64,000 nucleotides of DNA from Isochrysis galbana (GCA_018136815.1 CM030932.1:5184407-5248406), one strand, 5' to 3'. Counted from the first letter of the stretch, positions 1-15,000 are shown. Numbers and translations: made by a program. The notes: generated by a model not told the origin, from the sequence alone.

Positions 1-3000
1 TTACCCTCTCAGTCGTGAACACCTGCTGCAGCTCTTCTGCGATCTCCTCATGATGTGACGCAGACGCTTCGTCACACTCCTCTAAAGCCGCGTAGACCGC
101 ATTTGATACTTCCCCAGCACCCACCATTCGCACTCGGTGGATGGCGGCAGTGAGAGCTTCCTCATGCATCCGCTGTTGCTCAGCAAGGGCTCTCGCGAGC
201 GCAGAGTCATTCGCCGTGGCCATTTCTTGCATTGCACGCTGCTTCTCGTCCGCAGCGGATGCAAGCGCGAGACGCACCATTTCAAGGTCCTCCGTGATAA
301 GCTCGAACGCAGCAGCACGCTCCCTTGCCGCACATTTCACTGCGAATTCGACGGCCGCTGCCTTGTCGGCTGCTGCCATAGTAAGAGCTTCCGCCAACCG
401 TCGCTCTGCGGCGAGCTCTGCCTGCGCGAGGGATTGTTCGCGCCCCCCCACGGCAGCAGTAGCGGCAGCTTTGATTGCCCTCTCATAAGCTTCCATCAAA
501 GCCTCGAAGACGATCGAAATCTCTTGACGACTCGTAGACAAGGCTGTCCGCATAGTCTCTACCTTTGCCCGCTCTACCTCAGCCTCCGTTGCTTGCCGCA
601 AGGCCTGCTCATGGGCTTCGGTCGCCGTGGCCATGCTCTGCAGCTCGCGTACTTGGGCTTCAACAGCATTAGCCAGCGCGAGGCGCTGTTCAGCACTTGG
701 GAAATCCCGCATTTCTTCAGCATCGTCGGTCAATCGGTGCAGTGCGGTTTCAGAATCTGCCCTCAATCTGGTCAACCGTGCTTCTGCCTCTACCTTGGCA
801 TCGTCAACCCGAGGTGTTACTGACTCGACGCTACCACGAAGTGTCACGTCAATTGGTATGGGAGCGACAGCACGCGCACGCTCCGAGGCGAAAGCTGCTT
901 GTGCGTCGTCAGCCAATCGCAATGCTTCGGCTCGGGCGGCCTCGGCAGCTGTGACAGATTGCTCAAGCTCCTTTTGGCGCAATAAAACTTGATGGGCGCC
1001 TTGTTGACACTCCATCGCAGACTCTCCGACGAGAGCAACCCGTTCGAAAGACTTGACAGCTTGAGCATCGGCAGCTGTGATGCTCGACTCCATTTCCATA
1101 ATCTTCGCCTCGGCGGCTTCTACCTTATGAATGGCGCTCTTCATGGTCGCCTGCGCCAACTCAGCACGGGCATTTGCCGACGCGATGGATGTCGCAGCCA
1201 TCTCTTCTGCCACCCGTGCGCGAGCGTTTGCAGCGTTTATTTCACTTGCGACCATCTGGTCCTTTGCCCGCATCTTTCGTAGCACGGCAGCCTCCGCGGC
1301 ATCCGCACGTAAGGCCTCCGCGGCGGTGGCAGTGCGCTCACGCTCAAAAGAAGACTCGATGCGCTCGATCTGTGAATCAGCTTGCTGCTGTGCTCTCTTA
1401 GCTGCGGCCTCAGTTTCTTGCGCAGCTTGCATCACAGCACGAACCCTGCTTTCGACGGTCTCCTTCAACGCCTCGTGCTTTGTATGCAATGTCCGTTGCG
1501 TTACGGCGAGTGAGTTGGACATCGCAGTCGCGGCCTCGGCTGTGCTGGTGATTGCAGTAAGTTGACCACGCAATCTCACCACCTCAGCATCGGCCTCTGA
1601 CTTCGCAGCACGCATGTCATCCAGCTCCCTAGCCCGAACATCGGCTAGGTGTTCTGCGGCTGCAGCAGCAACTGCAGCTTTGCCGGCAGTCTCTGACATC
1701 CGTCGTGCCTTTTGTTCCGCAGACTCCATACGGAACAACGCTTCACGCTCCGCAGCGCGTGCAACCTCGACAGCATCGTGCATCTTTGCGATTACGGCAT
1801 GCTCAACTTGTCGTCGAGTTGTTTGAGCTTCATCGCAAGTGAACGTTTGCCCGACCTCTCCTTGTGCAGGAACGGCAGTATAAACCACAGATTCATCGCT
1901 GTGCGGACGTTCCGCCAAATCTACACCTTTGACACCTCGATTTTTTTCGACCAGGGCGGTAAGTGATGTATCGCTGAACAAGCGAGCGTCGGCTGTGTTA
2001 CCTTGAACAACTTCTACTGTAAGTGCTGCTTGGTGTACATCTGCGCGCTGCACACCGTCGAAAGCTACATCAGCGGCGTGTCCCTCTGCCTGCAAGACAG
2101 CCTCTGCGATCACTCTCGCCATCCCGGCCTCCCCATCCGCGGCAGCGAGCGCCGTCGATTCCATCGACGCTGCCGCATGCCTAGCCCGCTCATCCGCTTC
2201 GGCCGATGCCGCATTCGCCTCCTCAAGCTGTGCTCTCAGGCGCTCCACCTCCGACGAAAGACGTGCGCACTCCTCACGACCCAGTGTCGCCGACTCCAAC
2301 TCGGAAGCAGCGGCCTCTGCCGCAGCGTGCCTCGCTTCCTCAGCTTGGCGTTCTGCGGCCTCCAACTCGGCGCGAAAGACGGCCTCGCGCTCAGCATGTG
2401 ACGCCGCCGACGCGACGAGCTCTTCACGCAAGCCCGCCGCCTCATCCCGCGCTAGTCGCTCGGCGGCTTCTGCCGCCGCCGCAGCATCCTCGAGGCCATC
2501 CGCACGAGCCGCCGCCGCCGCCATCTTAGCTGCAGCCTCGCTCGCCCTATCAGCCTCGCGTTTGATGGTCTCTAGCTCGGAGAGCAAGCCGGCCTCTCGT
2601 TCGGCATACGTCGCCGCCCTTGAGACGAGCTCCTCTCGCAAGCCGGCCGCCTCGTCCTCCGCAGCCCGTTCAGCAGTCTCCGCGGCCGCTAGAGCATCAC
2701 GGAAATAATCCAGTCGAGCAGCTTGTGCGACGGCTTGTGCTGCGGCCGACCTCGCGCAGGCAGCCTCTTCCATGGCGGCCTCCAACTTCTTGCGAAGCAA
2801 CGACTCGCCGGCTGAGTGAGTAGCAGTGAGTGCCACCAGTTCCTCCCGCAAGCTTGCGGCTTCCTGCATCGCACTCTGCTCGGCAGCTTCCGCGGCCGCT
2901 AGGGCACTCTCAGAACTTTCAAGGTGAGCGGCCTGCGCCTCCACCCGCGTCATGGACCGCCTCGCTGTCTCGGCCTCATCCTCCGCGGCTGCAACCTTCG

Positions 3001-6000
3001 CACGCATTTCGGCCTCGCGCTCGGCATGTGACGCCGCCAACGACACCAGCTCCTCTCGCAAGCCCGCCGCCTCATCCCGCGCTAGTCGCTCGGCAGCTTC
3101 CGCCGCTGCGACGGCATCCTTGAAGCTCTCGGCGCGAGCTGCTTGCGCCTCTGCCCTCGCGACTGCCTCGGCAATCGCTCTCGCCATCCCGGCCTCGCCA
3201 TCCGCGGCAGCGAGCGCCGTCGATTCCATCGACGCTGCCGCATGCCTAGCCCGCTCATCCGCTTCGGCCGATGCCGCATTCGCCTCCTCAAGCTGTGCTC
3301 TCAGGCGCTCCACCTCCGACGAAAGACGTGCGCACTCCTCACGACCATGTGTCGCCGACTCCAACTCGGAAGCAGCGGCCTCTGCCGCGGCGTGCCTCGC
3401 TTCCTCGGCTTGGCGTTCTGCGGCCTCCAACTCGGCGCGAAAGACGGCCTCGCGCTCAGCATGAGCCGCCGCCGACGCGACGAGCTCTTCACGCAAGCCC
3501 GCCGCCTCATCCCGCGCTAGTCGCTCGGCAGCTTCCGCCGCTGCGACGGCATCCCTGAAGCTGTCGGCGCGAGCTGCTTGCGCCTCTGCCCTCGCGACAG
3601 CCTCGGCAATCGCTCTCGCCATCCCGGCCTCGCCATCCGCGGCAGCGAGCGCCGTCGATTCCATCGACGCTGCCGCATGCCTAGCCCGCTCATCCGCTTC
3701 GGCCGATGCCGCATTCGCCTCCTCAAGCTGTGCTCTCAGGCGCTCCACCTCCGACGAAAGACGTGCGCACTCCTCACGACCCAGTGTCGCCGACTCCAAC
3801 TCGGAAGCAGCGGCCTCTGCCGCGGCGTGCCTCGCTTCCTCAGCTTGGCGTTCTGCGACCTCCAACTCGGCACGAAAGACGGCCTCGCGCTCAGCATGAG
3901 CCGCCGCCGACGCGACGAGCTCTTCACGCAAGCCCGCTGCCTCATCCCGCGCTAGTCGCTCGGCAGCTTCCGCCGCTGCCACGGCAACCTTGAAGCTGTC
4001 GGCGCGAGCTGCTTGCGCCTCTGCCCTCGCGACAGCCTCGGCAATCGCTCTCGCCATCCCGGCCTCGCCATCCGCGGCAGCGAGCGCCGTCGATTCCATC
4101 GACGCTGCCGCATGCCTAGCCCGCTCATCCGCTTCGGCCGATGCCGCATTCGCCTCCTCAAGCTGTGCTCTCAGGTGCTCCACCTCCGACGAAAGACGTG
4201 CGCAATCCTCACGACCCAGTGTCGCCGACTCCAACTCGGAAGCAGCGGTCTCTGCCGCGGCGTGCCTCGCTTCCTCAGCTTGGCGTTCTGCGGCCTCCAA
4301 CTCGGCGCGAAAGACGGCCTCGCGCTCAGTATGAGCCGCCGCCGACGCGACGAGCTCTTCACGCAAGCTTGCCGCCTCATCCCGCGCTAGTCGCTCGGCG
4401 GCCTCTGCCGCCGCAGCAGCATCCTCAAGGCCATCCGCACGAGCCGCCGCCGCCGCCATCTTAGCTGCAGCCTCGCTCGCCCTATCAGCTTCGCGCCGGA
4501 TGCTCTCCAGCTCGGAGAGCAAGGCGGCCTCTCGTTCGGCATACGTCGCCGCCCTTGAGACGAGCTCCTCTCGCAAGCCGGCCGCCTCCTCCTCCGCAGC
4601 CCGTTCAGCAGTCTCCGCGGCCGCTAGAGCATCACGGAAGTAATCCAGTCGAGCAGCTTGTGCGTCGGCTTGTGCTGCAGCCGACCTCGCGCAGGCAGCC
4701 TCTTCCATGGCGGCCTCCAACTTCTCGCGAAGCAACGACTCGCCGGCTGAGTGAGTAGCAATGAGTGCCACCAGTTCCTCCCGCAAGCTTGCGGCTTCCT
4801 GCATCGCACTCTGCTCGGCAGCTTCCGCGGCCGCTAGGGCACTCTCAGAACTTTCAAGGTGAGCGGCCTGCGCCTCCACCCGCGTCATGGACCGCCTCGC
4901 TGTCTCGGCCTCATCCTCCGCGGCTGCAACCTTCGCACGCATTTCGGCCTCGCGCTCGGCATGTGATGCCGCCAACGACACCAGCTCCTCTCGCAAGCCC
5001 GCCGCCTCATCCCGCGCTAGTCGCTCGGCAGCTTCCGCCGCTGCGACGGCATCCTTGAAGCTGTCGGCGCGAGCTGCTTGCGCCTCTGCCCTCGCGACTG
5101 CCTCGGCAATCGCTCTCGCCATCCCGGCCTCGCCATCCGCGGCAGCGAGCGCCGTCGATTCCATCGACGCTGCCGCATGCCTAGCCCGCTCATCCGCTTC
5201 GGCCGATGCCGCATTCGCCTCCTCAAGCTGTGCTCTCAGGCGCTCCACCTCCGACGAAAGACGTGCGCACTCCTCACGACCCAGTGTCGCCGACTCCAAC
5301 TCGGAAGCTGTGGCGGCGTGCCTCGCTTCCTCAGCTTGGCGTTCTGCGACCTCCAACTCGGCGCGAAAGACGGCCTCGCGCTCAGCATGTGACGCCACCA
5401 ACGACACCAGCTCTTCCCGCAAGCCCGCCGCCTCATCCCGCGCTAGTCGCTCGGCAGCTTCCGCCGCTGCCACGGCATCCTTGAAGCTCTCGGCGCGAGC
5501 TGCTTGCGCCTCTGCCCTCGCGACTGCCTCGGCAACCGCTCTCGCCATCCCGGCCTCGCCATCCGCGGCAGCGAGCGCCGTCGATTCCATCGACGCTGCC
5601 GCATGCCTAGCCCGCTCATCCGCTTCGGCCGATGCCGCATTCGCCTCCTCAAGCTGTGCTCTCAGGCGCCCCACCTCCGACGAAAGACGTGCGCACTCCT
5701 CACGACCCAGTGTCGCCGACTCCAACTCAGAAGCAGCGGCCTCTGCCGCGGCGTGCCTCGCTTCCTCAGCTTGGCGTTCTGCGGCCTCCAACTCGGCGCG
5801 AAAGACGGCCTCGCGCTCAGCATGAGACGCCGCCGACGCGACGAGCTCTTCACGCAAGCCCGCCGCCTCATCCCGCGCTAGTCGCTCGGCGGCTTCTGCC
5901 GCCGCCGCAGCATCCTCGAGGCCATCCGCACGAGCCGCCGCCGCCGCCATCTTAGCTGCAGCCTCGCTCGCCCTATCAGCCTCGCGTTTGATGGTCTCTA

Positions 6001-9000
6001 GCTCGGAGAGCAAGCCGGCCTCTCGTTCGGCATACGTCGCCGCCCTTGAGACGAGCTCCTCTCGCAAGCCGGCCGCCTCGTCCTCCGCAGCCCGTTCAGC
6101 AGTCTCCGCGGCCGCTAGAGCATCACGGAAATAATCCAGTCGAGCAGCTTGTGCGACGGCTTGTGCTGCGGCCGACCTCGCGCAGGCAGCCTCTTCCATG
6201 GCGGCCTCCAACTTCTTGCGAAGCAACGACTCGCCGGCTGAGTGAGTAGCAGTGAGTGCCACCAGTTCCTCCCGCAAGCTTGCGGCTTCCTGCATCGCAC
6301 TCTGCTCGGCAGCTTCCGCGGCCGCTAGGGCACTCTCAGAACTTTCAAGGTGAGCGGCCTGCGCCTCCACCCGCGTCATGGACCGCCTCGCTGTCTCGGC
6401 CTCATCCTCCGCGGCTGCAACCTTCGCACGCATTTCGGCCTCGCGCTCGGCATGTGACGCCGCCAACGACACCAGCTCCTCTCGCAAGCCCGCCGCCTCA
6501 TCCCGCGCTAGTCGCTCGGCAGCTTCCGCCGCTGCGACGGCATCCTTGAAGCTCTCGGCGCGAGCTGCTTGCGCCTCTGCCCTCGCGACTGCCTCGGCAA
6601 CCGCTCTCACCATCCCGGCCTCGCCATCCGCAGCAGCGAGCGCCGTCGATTCCATCGCCGCTGCCGCATGCCTAGCCCGCTCATCCGCTTCGGCCGATGC
6701 CGCATTCGCCTCCTCAAGCTGTGCTCTCAGGCGCTCCACCTCCGACGAAAGACGTGCGCACTCTTCACGACCCAGTGTCGCCGACTCCAACTCGGAAGCT
6801 GTGGCGGCGTGCCTCGCTTCCTCAGCTTGGCGTTCTGCGGCCTCCAACTCGGCGCGAAAGACGGCCTCGCGCTCAGCATGTGACGCCGCCGACGCGACGA
6901 GCTCTTCACGCAAGCTCGCCGCCTCATCCCGCGCTAGTCGCTCGGCGGCTTCTGCCGCCGCCGCAGCATCCTCAAGGCCATCCGCACGAGCCGCCGCCGC
7001 CGCCATCTTGGCTGCAGCCTCGCTCGCCCTATCAGCTTCGCGCCGGATGCTCTCCAGCTCGGAGAGCAAGGCGGCCTCTCGTTCGGCATACGTCGCCGCC
7101 CTTGAGACGAGCTCCTCTCGCAAGCCGGCCGCCTCGTCCTCCGCAGCCCGTTCAGCAGTCTCCGCGGCCGCTAGAGCATCACGGAAATAATCCAGTCGAG
7201 CAGCTTGTGCGTCGGCTTGTGCTGCGGCCGACCTCGCGCAGGCAGCCTCTTCCATGGCGGCCTCCAACTTCTTGCGAAGCAACGACTCGCCGGCTGAGTG
7301 AGTAGCAGTGAGTGCCACCAGTTCCTCCCGCAAGCTTGCGGCTTCCTGCATCGCACTCTGCTCGGCAGCTTCCGCGGCCGCTAGGGCACTCTCAGAACTT
7401 TCAAGGTGAGCGGCCTGCGCCTCCACCCGCGTCATGGACCGCCTCGCTGTCTCGGCCTCATCCTCCGCGGCTGCAACCTTCGCACGCATTTCGGCCTCGC
7501 GCTCGGCATGTGACGCCGCCAACGACACCAGCTCCTCTCGCAAGCCCGCCGCCTCATCCCGCGCTAGTCGCTCGGCAGCTTCCGCCGCTGCGACGGCATC
7601 CTTGAAGCTCTCGGCGCGAGCTGCTTGCGCCTCTGCCCTCGCGACTGCCTCGGCAATCGCTCTCGCCATCCCGGCCTCGCCATCCGCGGCAGCGAGCGCC
7701 GTCGATTCCATCGACGCTGCCGCATGCCTAGCCCGCTCATCCGCTTCGGCCGATGCCGCATTCGCCTCCTCAAGCTGTGCTCTCAGGCGCTCCACCTCCG
7801 ACGAAAGACGTGCGCACTCCTCACGACCCAGTGTCGCCGACTCCAACTCGGAAGCAGCGGCCTCTGCCGCGGCGTGCCTCGCTTCCTCAGCTTGGCGTTC
7901 TGCGGCCTCCAACTCGGCACGAAAGACGGCCTCGCGCTTAGCATGTGACGCCGCCAACGACACCAGCTCCTCTCGCAAGCCCGCCGCCTCATCCCGCGCT
8001 AGTCGCTCGGCAGCTTCCGCCGCTGCGACGGCATCCCTGAAGCTGTCGGCGCGAGCTGCTTGCGCCTCTGCCCTCGCGACAGCCTCGGCAATCGCTCTCG
8101 CCATCCCGGCCTCGCCATCCGCGGCAGCGAGCGCCGTCGATTCCATCGACGCTGCCGCATGCCTAGCCCGCTCATCCGCTTCGGCCGATGCCGCATTCGC
8201 CTCCTCAAGCTGTGCCTTCAGGCGCTCCACCTCCGACGAAAGACGTGCGCACTCCTCACGACCCAGTGTCGCCGACTCCAACTCGGAAGCAGCGGCCTCT
8301 GCCGCGGCGTGCCTCGCTTCCTCAGCTTGGCGTTCTGCGGCCTCCAACTCGGCACGAAAGACGGCCTCGCGCTCGGCATGTGACGCCGCCAACGACACCA
8401 GCTCCTCTCGCAAGCCCGCCGCCTCATCCCGCGCTAGTCGCTCGGCAGCTTCCGCCGCTGCGACGGCATCCTTGAAGCTCTCGGCGCGAGCTGCTTGCGC
8501 CTCTGCCCTCGCGACTGCCTCGGCAATCGCTCTCGCCATCCCGGCCTCGCCATCCGCGGCAGCGAGCGCCGTCGATTCCATCGACGCTGCCGCATGCCTA
8601 GCCCGCTCATCCGCTTCGGCCGATGCCGCATTCGCCTCCTCAAGCTGTGCTCTCAGGCGCTCCACCTCCGACGAAAGACGTGCGCACTCCTCACGACCCA
8701 GTGTCGCCGACTCCAACTCGGAAGCAGCGGCCTCTGCCGCGGCGTGCCTCGCTTCCTCAGCTTGGCGTTCTGCGGCCTCCAACTCGGCGCGAAAGACGGC
8801 CTCGCGCTCAGCATGTGACGCCGCCGACGCGACGAGCTCTTCACGCAAGCCCGCCGCCTCATCCCGCGCTAGTCGCTCGGCGGCTTCTGCCGCCGCCGCA
8901 GCATCCTCAAGGCCATCCGCACGAGCCGCCGCCGCCACCATCTTAGCCGCAGCCTCGCTCGTTCTCTCAGCCTCGCGTTTGATGGTCTCTAGCTCGGAGA

Positions 9001-12000
9001 GCAAGCCGGCCTCTCGTTCGGCATACGTCGCCGCCCTTGAGACGAGCTCCTCTCGCAAACTGGCCGCCTCGGCTCTCGCGTAGCTCTCCGCGATTTCTGC
9101 AGCCGCGATGACATCGCCGAAATGATCAAGACGAGCAACCTGCGCTTCAGCTAGCGTCACAGCTTGCTTCGCTCTCTCTTCCTCGCTCCGCATTGCCTCT
9201 TTTTCGGCGCGCAATCTTCCCACTTGCTCGGCGTGAGCTGTTGTCAAATTGGCGAGTTTTGTATGCAAGCCTGCGATCTCGTTCTTCGCCTCTCTCTCGG
9301 CGGCCTCTGCTGCCGCAGCGGCGTTCTTGAAGCTGTCGGCACGAGCCGCCTGGGCGTGAGCCGTGGCAAAGGCCTCAGCAACCGCTTCAGCTATTTTGGC
9401 ATCGTCGTCAGCGCTTATGATGGCCGTCGTTTCTATTGTTGCTTCAGCACGCCTAGCACGTTCTTCTGCTTCCGCAGTAGCGACATTGGCCTCCCACAAA
9501 TGCGACTTAAGCCTTTTCGTCTCAGATGAAAGTCGTGAAACCTCTTCTGAGGCCGTTGCCGCGATCTGCCTCGCGTCGTGTGTTCGGCGCTCGCTTGCCT
9601 CGACTTCATTCAATAAAACGGCCTCACGCTCTGCATGTAAAGCGGCCATAACTACAAGTTCCTCCCGCAAGCTTGCGGCTTCCTGCATCGCACTCTGTTC
9701 GGCAGCTTCCGCGGCCGCTAGGGCACTCTCAGAACTTTCAAGGTGAGCGGCCTGCGCCTCGACTCGCGTCATGGACCGCCTCGCTGTCTCGGCCTCATCC
9801 TCCGCGGCTGCAACCTTCGCACGCATTTCGGCCTCGCGCTCGGCATGTGATGCCGCCAACGACACCAGCTCCTCTCGCAAGCCCGCTGCCTCATCCCGCG
9901 CTAGTCGCTCGGCAGCTTCCGCCGCTGCCACGGCATCCTTGAAGCTCTCGGCGCGAGCTGCTTGCGCCTCTGCCCTCGCGACTGCCTCGGCAACCGCTCT
10001 CGCCATCCCGGCCTCGCCATCCGCGGCAGCGAGCGCCGTCGATTCCATCGACGCTGTCGCATGCCTAGCCCGCTCATCCGCTTCGGCCGATGCCGCATTC
10101 GCCTCCTCAAGCTGTGCTCTCAGGCGCTCCACCTCCGACGAAAGACGTGCGCACTCCTCACGACCATGTGTCGCCGACTCCAACTCGGAAGCAGCGGCCT
10201 CTGCCGCGGCGTGCCTCGCTTCCTCGGCTTGGCGTTCTGCGGCCTCCAACTCGGCGCGAAAGACGGCCTCGCGCTCAGCATGAGCCGCCGCCGACGCGAC
10301 GAGCTCTTCACGCAAGCTCGCCGCCTCATCCCACGCAAGTCGCTCGGCCGCTTCCGCAGCTGCCACGGCCTCTTGGTTCGACAACGCAAGGGTTTCTGCT
10401 CTTTCGGCACGGAGTAGCAATTCGCGCTTGACAGCTTCCGCTTCCCTAGCAGAAGCCTTCTCCCGAGCATTTGCTTCCGCCTCGGCAGCTTCCCAGGCTC
10501 TACGGGCGCTGGCATCCGCAGCTTTTTCAGCGGCCGCCTTTCCTGCAGCAGCAACGGCATCGGCCATGGCGGCAGCCTCCTCCTCGAGTTTTGCAGCCGC
10601 TGCAGCCGCTGCGGCTTTTGTGGCCGCAATCTCCGCTGCTGCCGCTCGAGACACCTCCTCTGCCACCCGCCTGCCATCGGCGCGGGCTGAATCCAATTCA
10701 GAGCGCAAACGTGTCGCTTCAGCAATTGCAGCTTCGGCCTCCCGCGATAGCTGTTGTGCCTTAGCTGCAGCGCTCCGTAAGGTTGAGGCCGCCTCTGCAC
10801 GCGCGGCTTCCGCAGTATCAGCTACCTGAGTGGCCCTTCGAGCCATCTCGAGGGCCACCTCGAGATCATTTTGAGGTTCTGATAGGGCCTCGATCCCATC
10901 GGTCGCGCCCTGATTCACGCTGGGGTGCGCTACGCCGGGTGCATCCACGTCTGGAATGTCCTTCAAGAGGCAGGCCGGATCCCGAGCATCCAAATCAACA
11001 AAAGCAGACAGAAGAGAGACAGGCTTTGGGTTGTCCTCATGACGGCGTGCTTTTTTCGGACCTGGCTCGCGAGACCTCATCTCTACGCATGTGTCCGCTC
11101 CGTCGTCCTTGCCCATCCACAATTCAAGCGATGCCGCGGTTAGCCAATCGGGCGTTTTAGCAGCGGGAGCACGTGTTTCACTGGCAGGAGTCAAAAGAAA
11201 GGTCCTATGATCATCCGGCCCCATCGGTGTTTTAAGTCGCTCAATGTCTTCTCCATGGCTCCCTTGAGTGTGTGGATCGCTTGAGTGACTGCCTTGAGTG
11301 TTCGCCTCCGTTGTGCTACCATGTAAGACCAAGGGATCATGGAATCGGTGTAGTTGTACCGCAGATATTGCCGCGTTCTTGAGGCAACTGTGCTCAACAC
11401 TACTTGGCTTCTCTTGATCACCACGCTCTCCCAATGCGTGAAGTGCGTCACGGAGTTCTGCTGCCTCGGCATCAGCGGCGAGTGCCCAGTCGCGGGCTGC
11501 TTGTGCCTGAGCGGCAAGCTCATTGGCCTCAGCAAGAGCCACATCCCTTGCTGCCGACGCCTCGGCGGCCGCTTGGGTAGCGGCCGCAGCCGCCTCGTGT
11601 GCAAGTTCAACCTCATGTGCCATCTGACGTTCCAGTTCAGCCTCGCTTTCTGTTTGCCATCGGCGGCGGCGGCGCTTCTGTGCATCTTCAGGAACCATTC
11701 TGTTCGCATGTGTTTTGTGCATGCCTGTCTCATCGCCCGTGGTCGCATCTGCTTGAGCTTTGCCTGCTGCCGACTCGAGCATTTGTTCATCGAAACGCTT
11801 GTCGAGAGCACGGAGCTCTTCGAGCTGAGCGCGCACGCGCGCGAGCTCTGCCTCCGCACGCGCGCGAGCGGCGGCCTCGGTGGCAGCACTGCTTTCGGCG
11901 TCAACAAGCGCCGTAATTGCGCTTGCCGCCGCTGCTTCCGCTTCTGAAGCTGCCGCACGTAAGGATTCTTGTTCGCACAGCAGCTGCATTGCAGCACCTT

Positions 12001-15000
12001 TCACTTCTACTACCTGTGCGATCGCCGCATGCAACCTCGTCTCTCGCGCGTCGCCCAAGGCCACATCCCGTGCCTTACGGCTTGAGTCCTCCGTGGCAGC
12101 CGCCAGTACTACAGCTTCGGCCCGCTCCCGCTTCTCCTCTGCGTCTGCCGCGGCTGCACGTGCGATTTGCAAGTCGTCCCTCATGCGTTGCATATCAGCC
12201 GCGGTGGCCAAGCGTACACGCTCATCAGAAGCAGCACGAGCTTGGGCAGTTTCCAATGCCGCCTGCGCTGCGGCTGCCTGCATCGCTGCCTCAGTACTTG
12301 CGGCCTCTGCAGCACGTACCCTAGCCTCAGCGTTGGCGGCCGCTGCCTCTGCCTCTGCTACCACCACACGAAGTGCCTGCTGCTCGTCCAACAACCGTTT
12401 GGCATCTCTCTCTACTTCGATCGCTTGTGCCACGACAGCCCGAAGTCTGGCATCTTTTGCAGTCTCCCTCGCAGCGCCTTCGGCTATTTGCTGCTTACCC
12501 TGTGCCTGTGCCCTCTCAGCCGCCGCCTCTGCACGACGTCTTGCCTCCTTAGCTCGTGTAGCCTCCGCCTCCGCGGCGATAAGCTCGGCTCGCACAGCCG
12601 CCACCTGTTCCTCAGCGGCTGCCTTTGTAGCCTCGGCGTCGGCGACTATCTCGGCAGCAGCACCCCCAAGCTTTGCCGCCTCAGCCTCTGCCTCCGATAG
12701 TCTGCCCACCAGCCTTGCTACTTCTTCAGCAGCAGGTCTAGGCAAGTGCGATGCACCCGCAGCTGTTGCAGCCAATGACTCCCGTCCATCACTTGTGGTT
12801 TGGGTTGTGTGACCTTGGAGAAATTGTGTTGCATGACCGGCACCACTCTTCCCGAGCAGTGCCATTGCTGCCGCCTCAAGCTTTGCCAGCTGCACGTCGA
12901 TGGAAAAATTGTCTTCAGTGCCGCCGTCATCAGCATGTGCAGGATGTTCTAGAACCCAAGCCTCCGTTTGGACTGTTGCTCGACCTCGATTGTCCACACA
13001 TTTTCTCCCTGGACGGAAGGTCTCGTCATGTTCCCTGCCGGTAGGGGGTGCCCTTTGGGCGTCTTCAGTACATGGTCTCGATCGCAACGGTCTCCATCCA
13101 ACAGACGAGTAAGAGAAAGTCGGGCGCCTGGTCGTGTTGATCTCTTCCTCGTCCTCTCCATGCGTGTCAGCCAGCATGGGCACCGGATTCGTCGGTCGGG
13201 CGATCAGGACACGCGCCGCGGTAGTGTCAGCGACGCATTGTTCTCCGACATCTTCATCGGAGATGCGCAGCTGCTCCAGCTCCTCAAAGGCAGAAGAGAT
13301 TATCGAAGACGCAGACAGCGAAGACCGCGCGGACGTGTTTCGGGGTTCTTCATCCCCCCAGGGCGTCGCGTGTGCAGGCAGTTTCTTGCTTCCAATAGCA
13401 CTGCCTACCTCTACTTCAATGTCTTCCGCGGCAACGTCTGATGAAGAAGTCACTGCTCGACAATTGCCAAGACCGCTCCCGCCGTGCGAAGAATCACAGG
13501 GTGTGGGCAGTAACACTAAGCTCTTAATTGGGCTCTCCCATCCACATTCAAGCCTTGGAGCTTCCGTGCCTGCGAGATTTCCTTGGCGTTGTCTGGCGGC
13601 AGCGGCCGTCTCCTCGAGCTGGTGGATCGGGCTTTCCCAATCGCAGGAACCACCTCGTACGGAAAGCGGAGGAGGAGGACGAGACGTCAATGGACTCTTC
13701 TCCGGGGGCAATGATGCCTCCGGGACAGTGCCCTGCTCACTTGATGCGGTAGCGGATGCACGCCTGGCCGGTGAGCCATTGAGGGAACCCGGAGCATCCG
13801 TACATGCACTAACCGTATGGCTCAGAGGTGCTACCGAACGTGCAGGCTGCTTTTTAGATTCACTGTTCGCAATGGACCGACGTTGAGGCGGCCCCAACGA
13901 GCGACAGGAAGCCAAAGGAGTCAGCTCCAATGTTTGCACCTTATTATGAAGTGAACATGCCGCAGGACTCTCAGGTTTCGCGTGCCTTGTCGGTGTGTCC
14001 ATGACTTGGCGTTTGCCCGAGACCTCTATCTGCTGCCTCAAAGACGGCGACGGCCACTCTCGCAAGGGGGGCGGAGTAGGAGGCTGGCAATGTGCGCCGG
14101 TGGATTGCTCGGGATGGGCGGTGGCCAAACGCCGCTCTGCGAGACGTCGCCGTGGCTGCGAAGATGCCAACGCAGGCGAGGGCCATTCTACTGGCGAGGG
14201 CGGAGTCGGGACAGCATCGAGCATGTGAGATTGTTGCAGCGCCGTCGACGAGAGGCGCCTGGCCGACTCATGACGCAGCGGGGGGGTTCTCCACTCTCCC
14301 GGCGTCCGTATCTCTATCGCGTTCCCGACGCTTTGCGTGCCCGGTGGAGACATTACAAGCGTACAAGTGACATCCTCATCGGCGATACTTTGATGTGGGC
14401 ATTTGTCCGGGGTTGTCACTGGCTCAGTGGAGACATCCACTGGTCCTCGGGATGCAAATACGTCGCCGGACCGGGTCTGCGAAGAGGGCGTGTTCGGAAA
14501 ATCCGGCATGGCTTGAACATGGCCAGTTGCGACGGAGGATATCGGCCCATCACATGATGCAGCAACTTCGAAGCCAGCATCCAACAACAAGCTGATTCTC
14601 CTCTCCTGCGACGTACGGAGCTCATTATTGGCCTCAATGGCTGCACGGAGCTGAGCACGTTCGGCCTCCAACTCAGCCGTCGCTTCTGCTAGACTTGCTG
14701 ATTTTCGCAGGCCCGGTGGCGACGCTTCGCTAGCACTCCGGCTGACAAGAACATTCAGCGAAGGCATCAAACTTTCCGTCACACGCATTTCGATCAATTC
14801 GCCACTTGGTGCACGAGGTGAGTTCGAGCTGGCATCTTTTGCTGGCAATACGCCGATGTCCCCGTCGAGAATGTTTGCCGTGTGGTTATTCGCAGTGAAC
14901 TCGGGTGTCATGCTCGTTGCAACGTCGACAACAGCAGCACTCGAGTGACGAGGCTCAACAAGTGTGGACGCCTCCCTCACTGCAAGCAAGTTATTGCAGG

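Noticed and set aside
7434-9083. Long plus-strand Ser/Ala frame over the coiled-coil repeat (549 codons)
   Set aside because: It is the complement of the Ala/Glu-rich minus-strand gene. The same false frame recurs with every repeat unit and is broken between them, while the minus frame is continuous.
10120-10800. Minus-strand Arg/Pro-rich frame of 226 codons
   Set aside because: It lies in a different phase from the continuous giant frame and has the odd Arg/Pro/Leu composition of a shadow frame.
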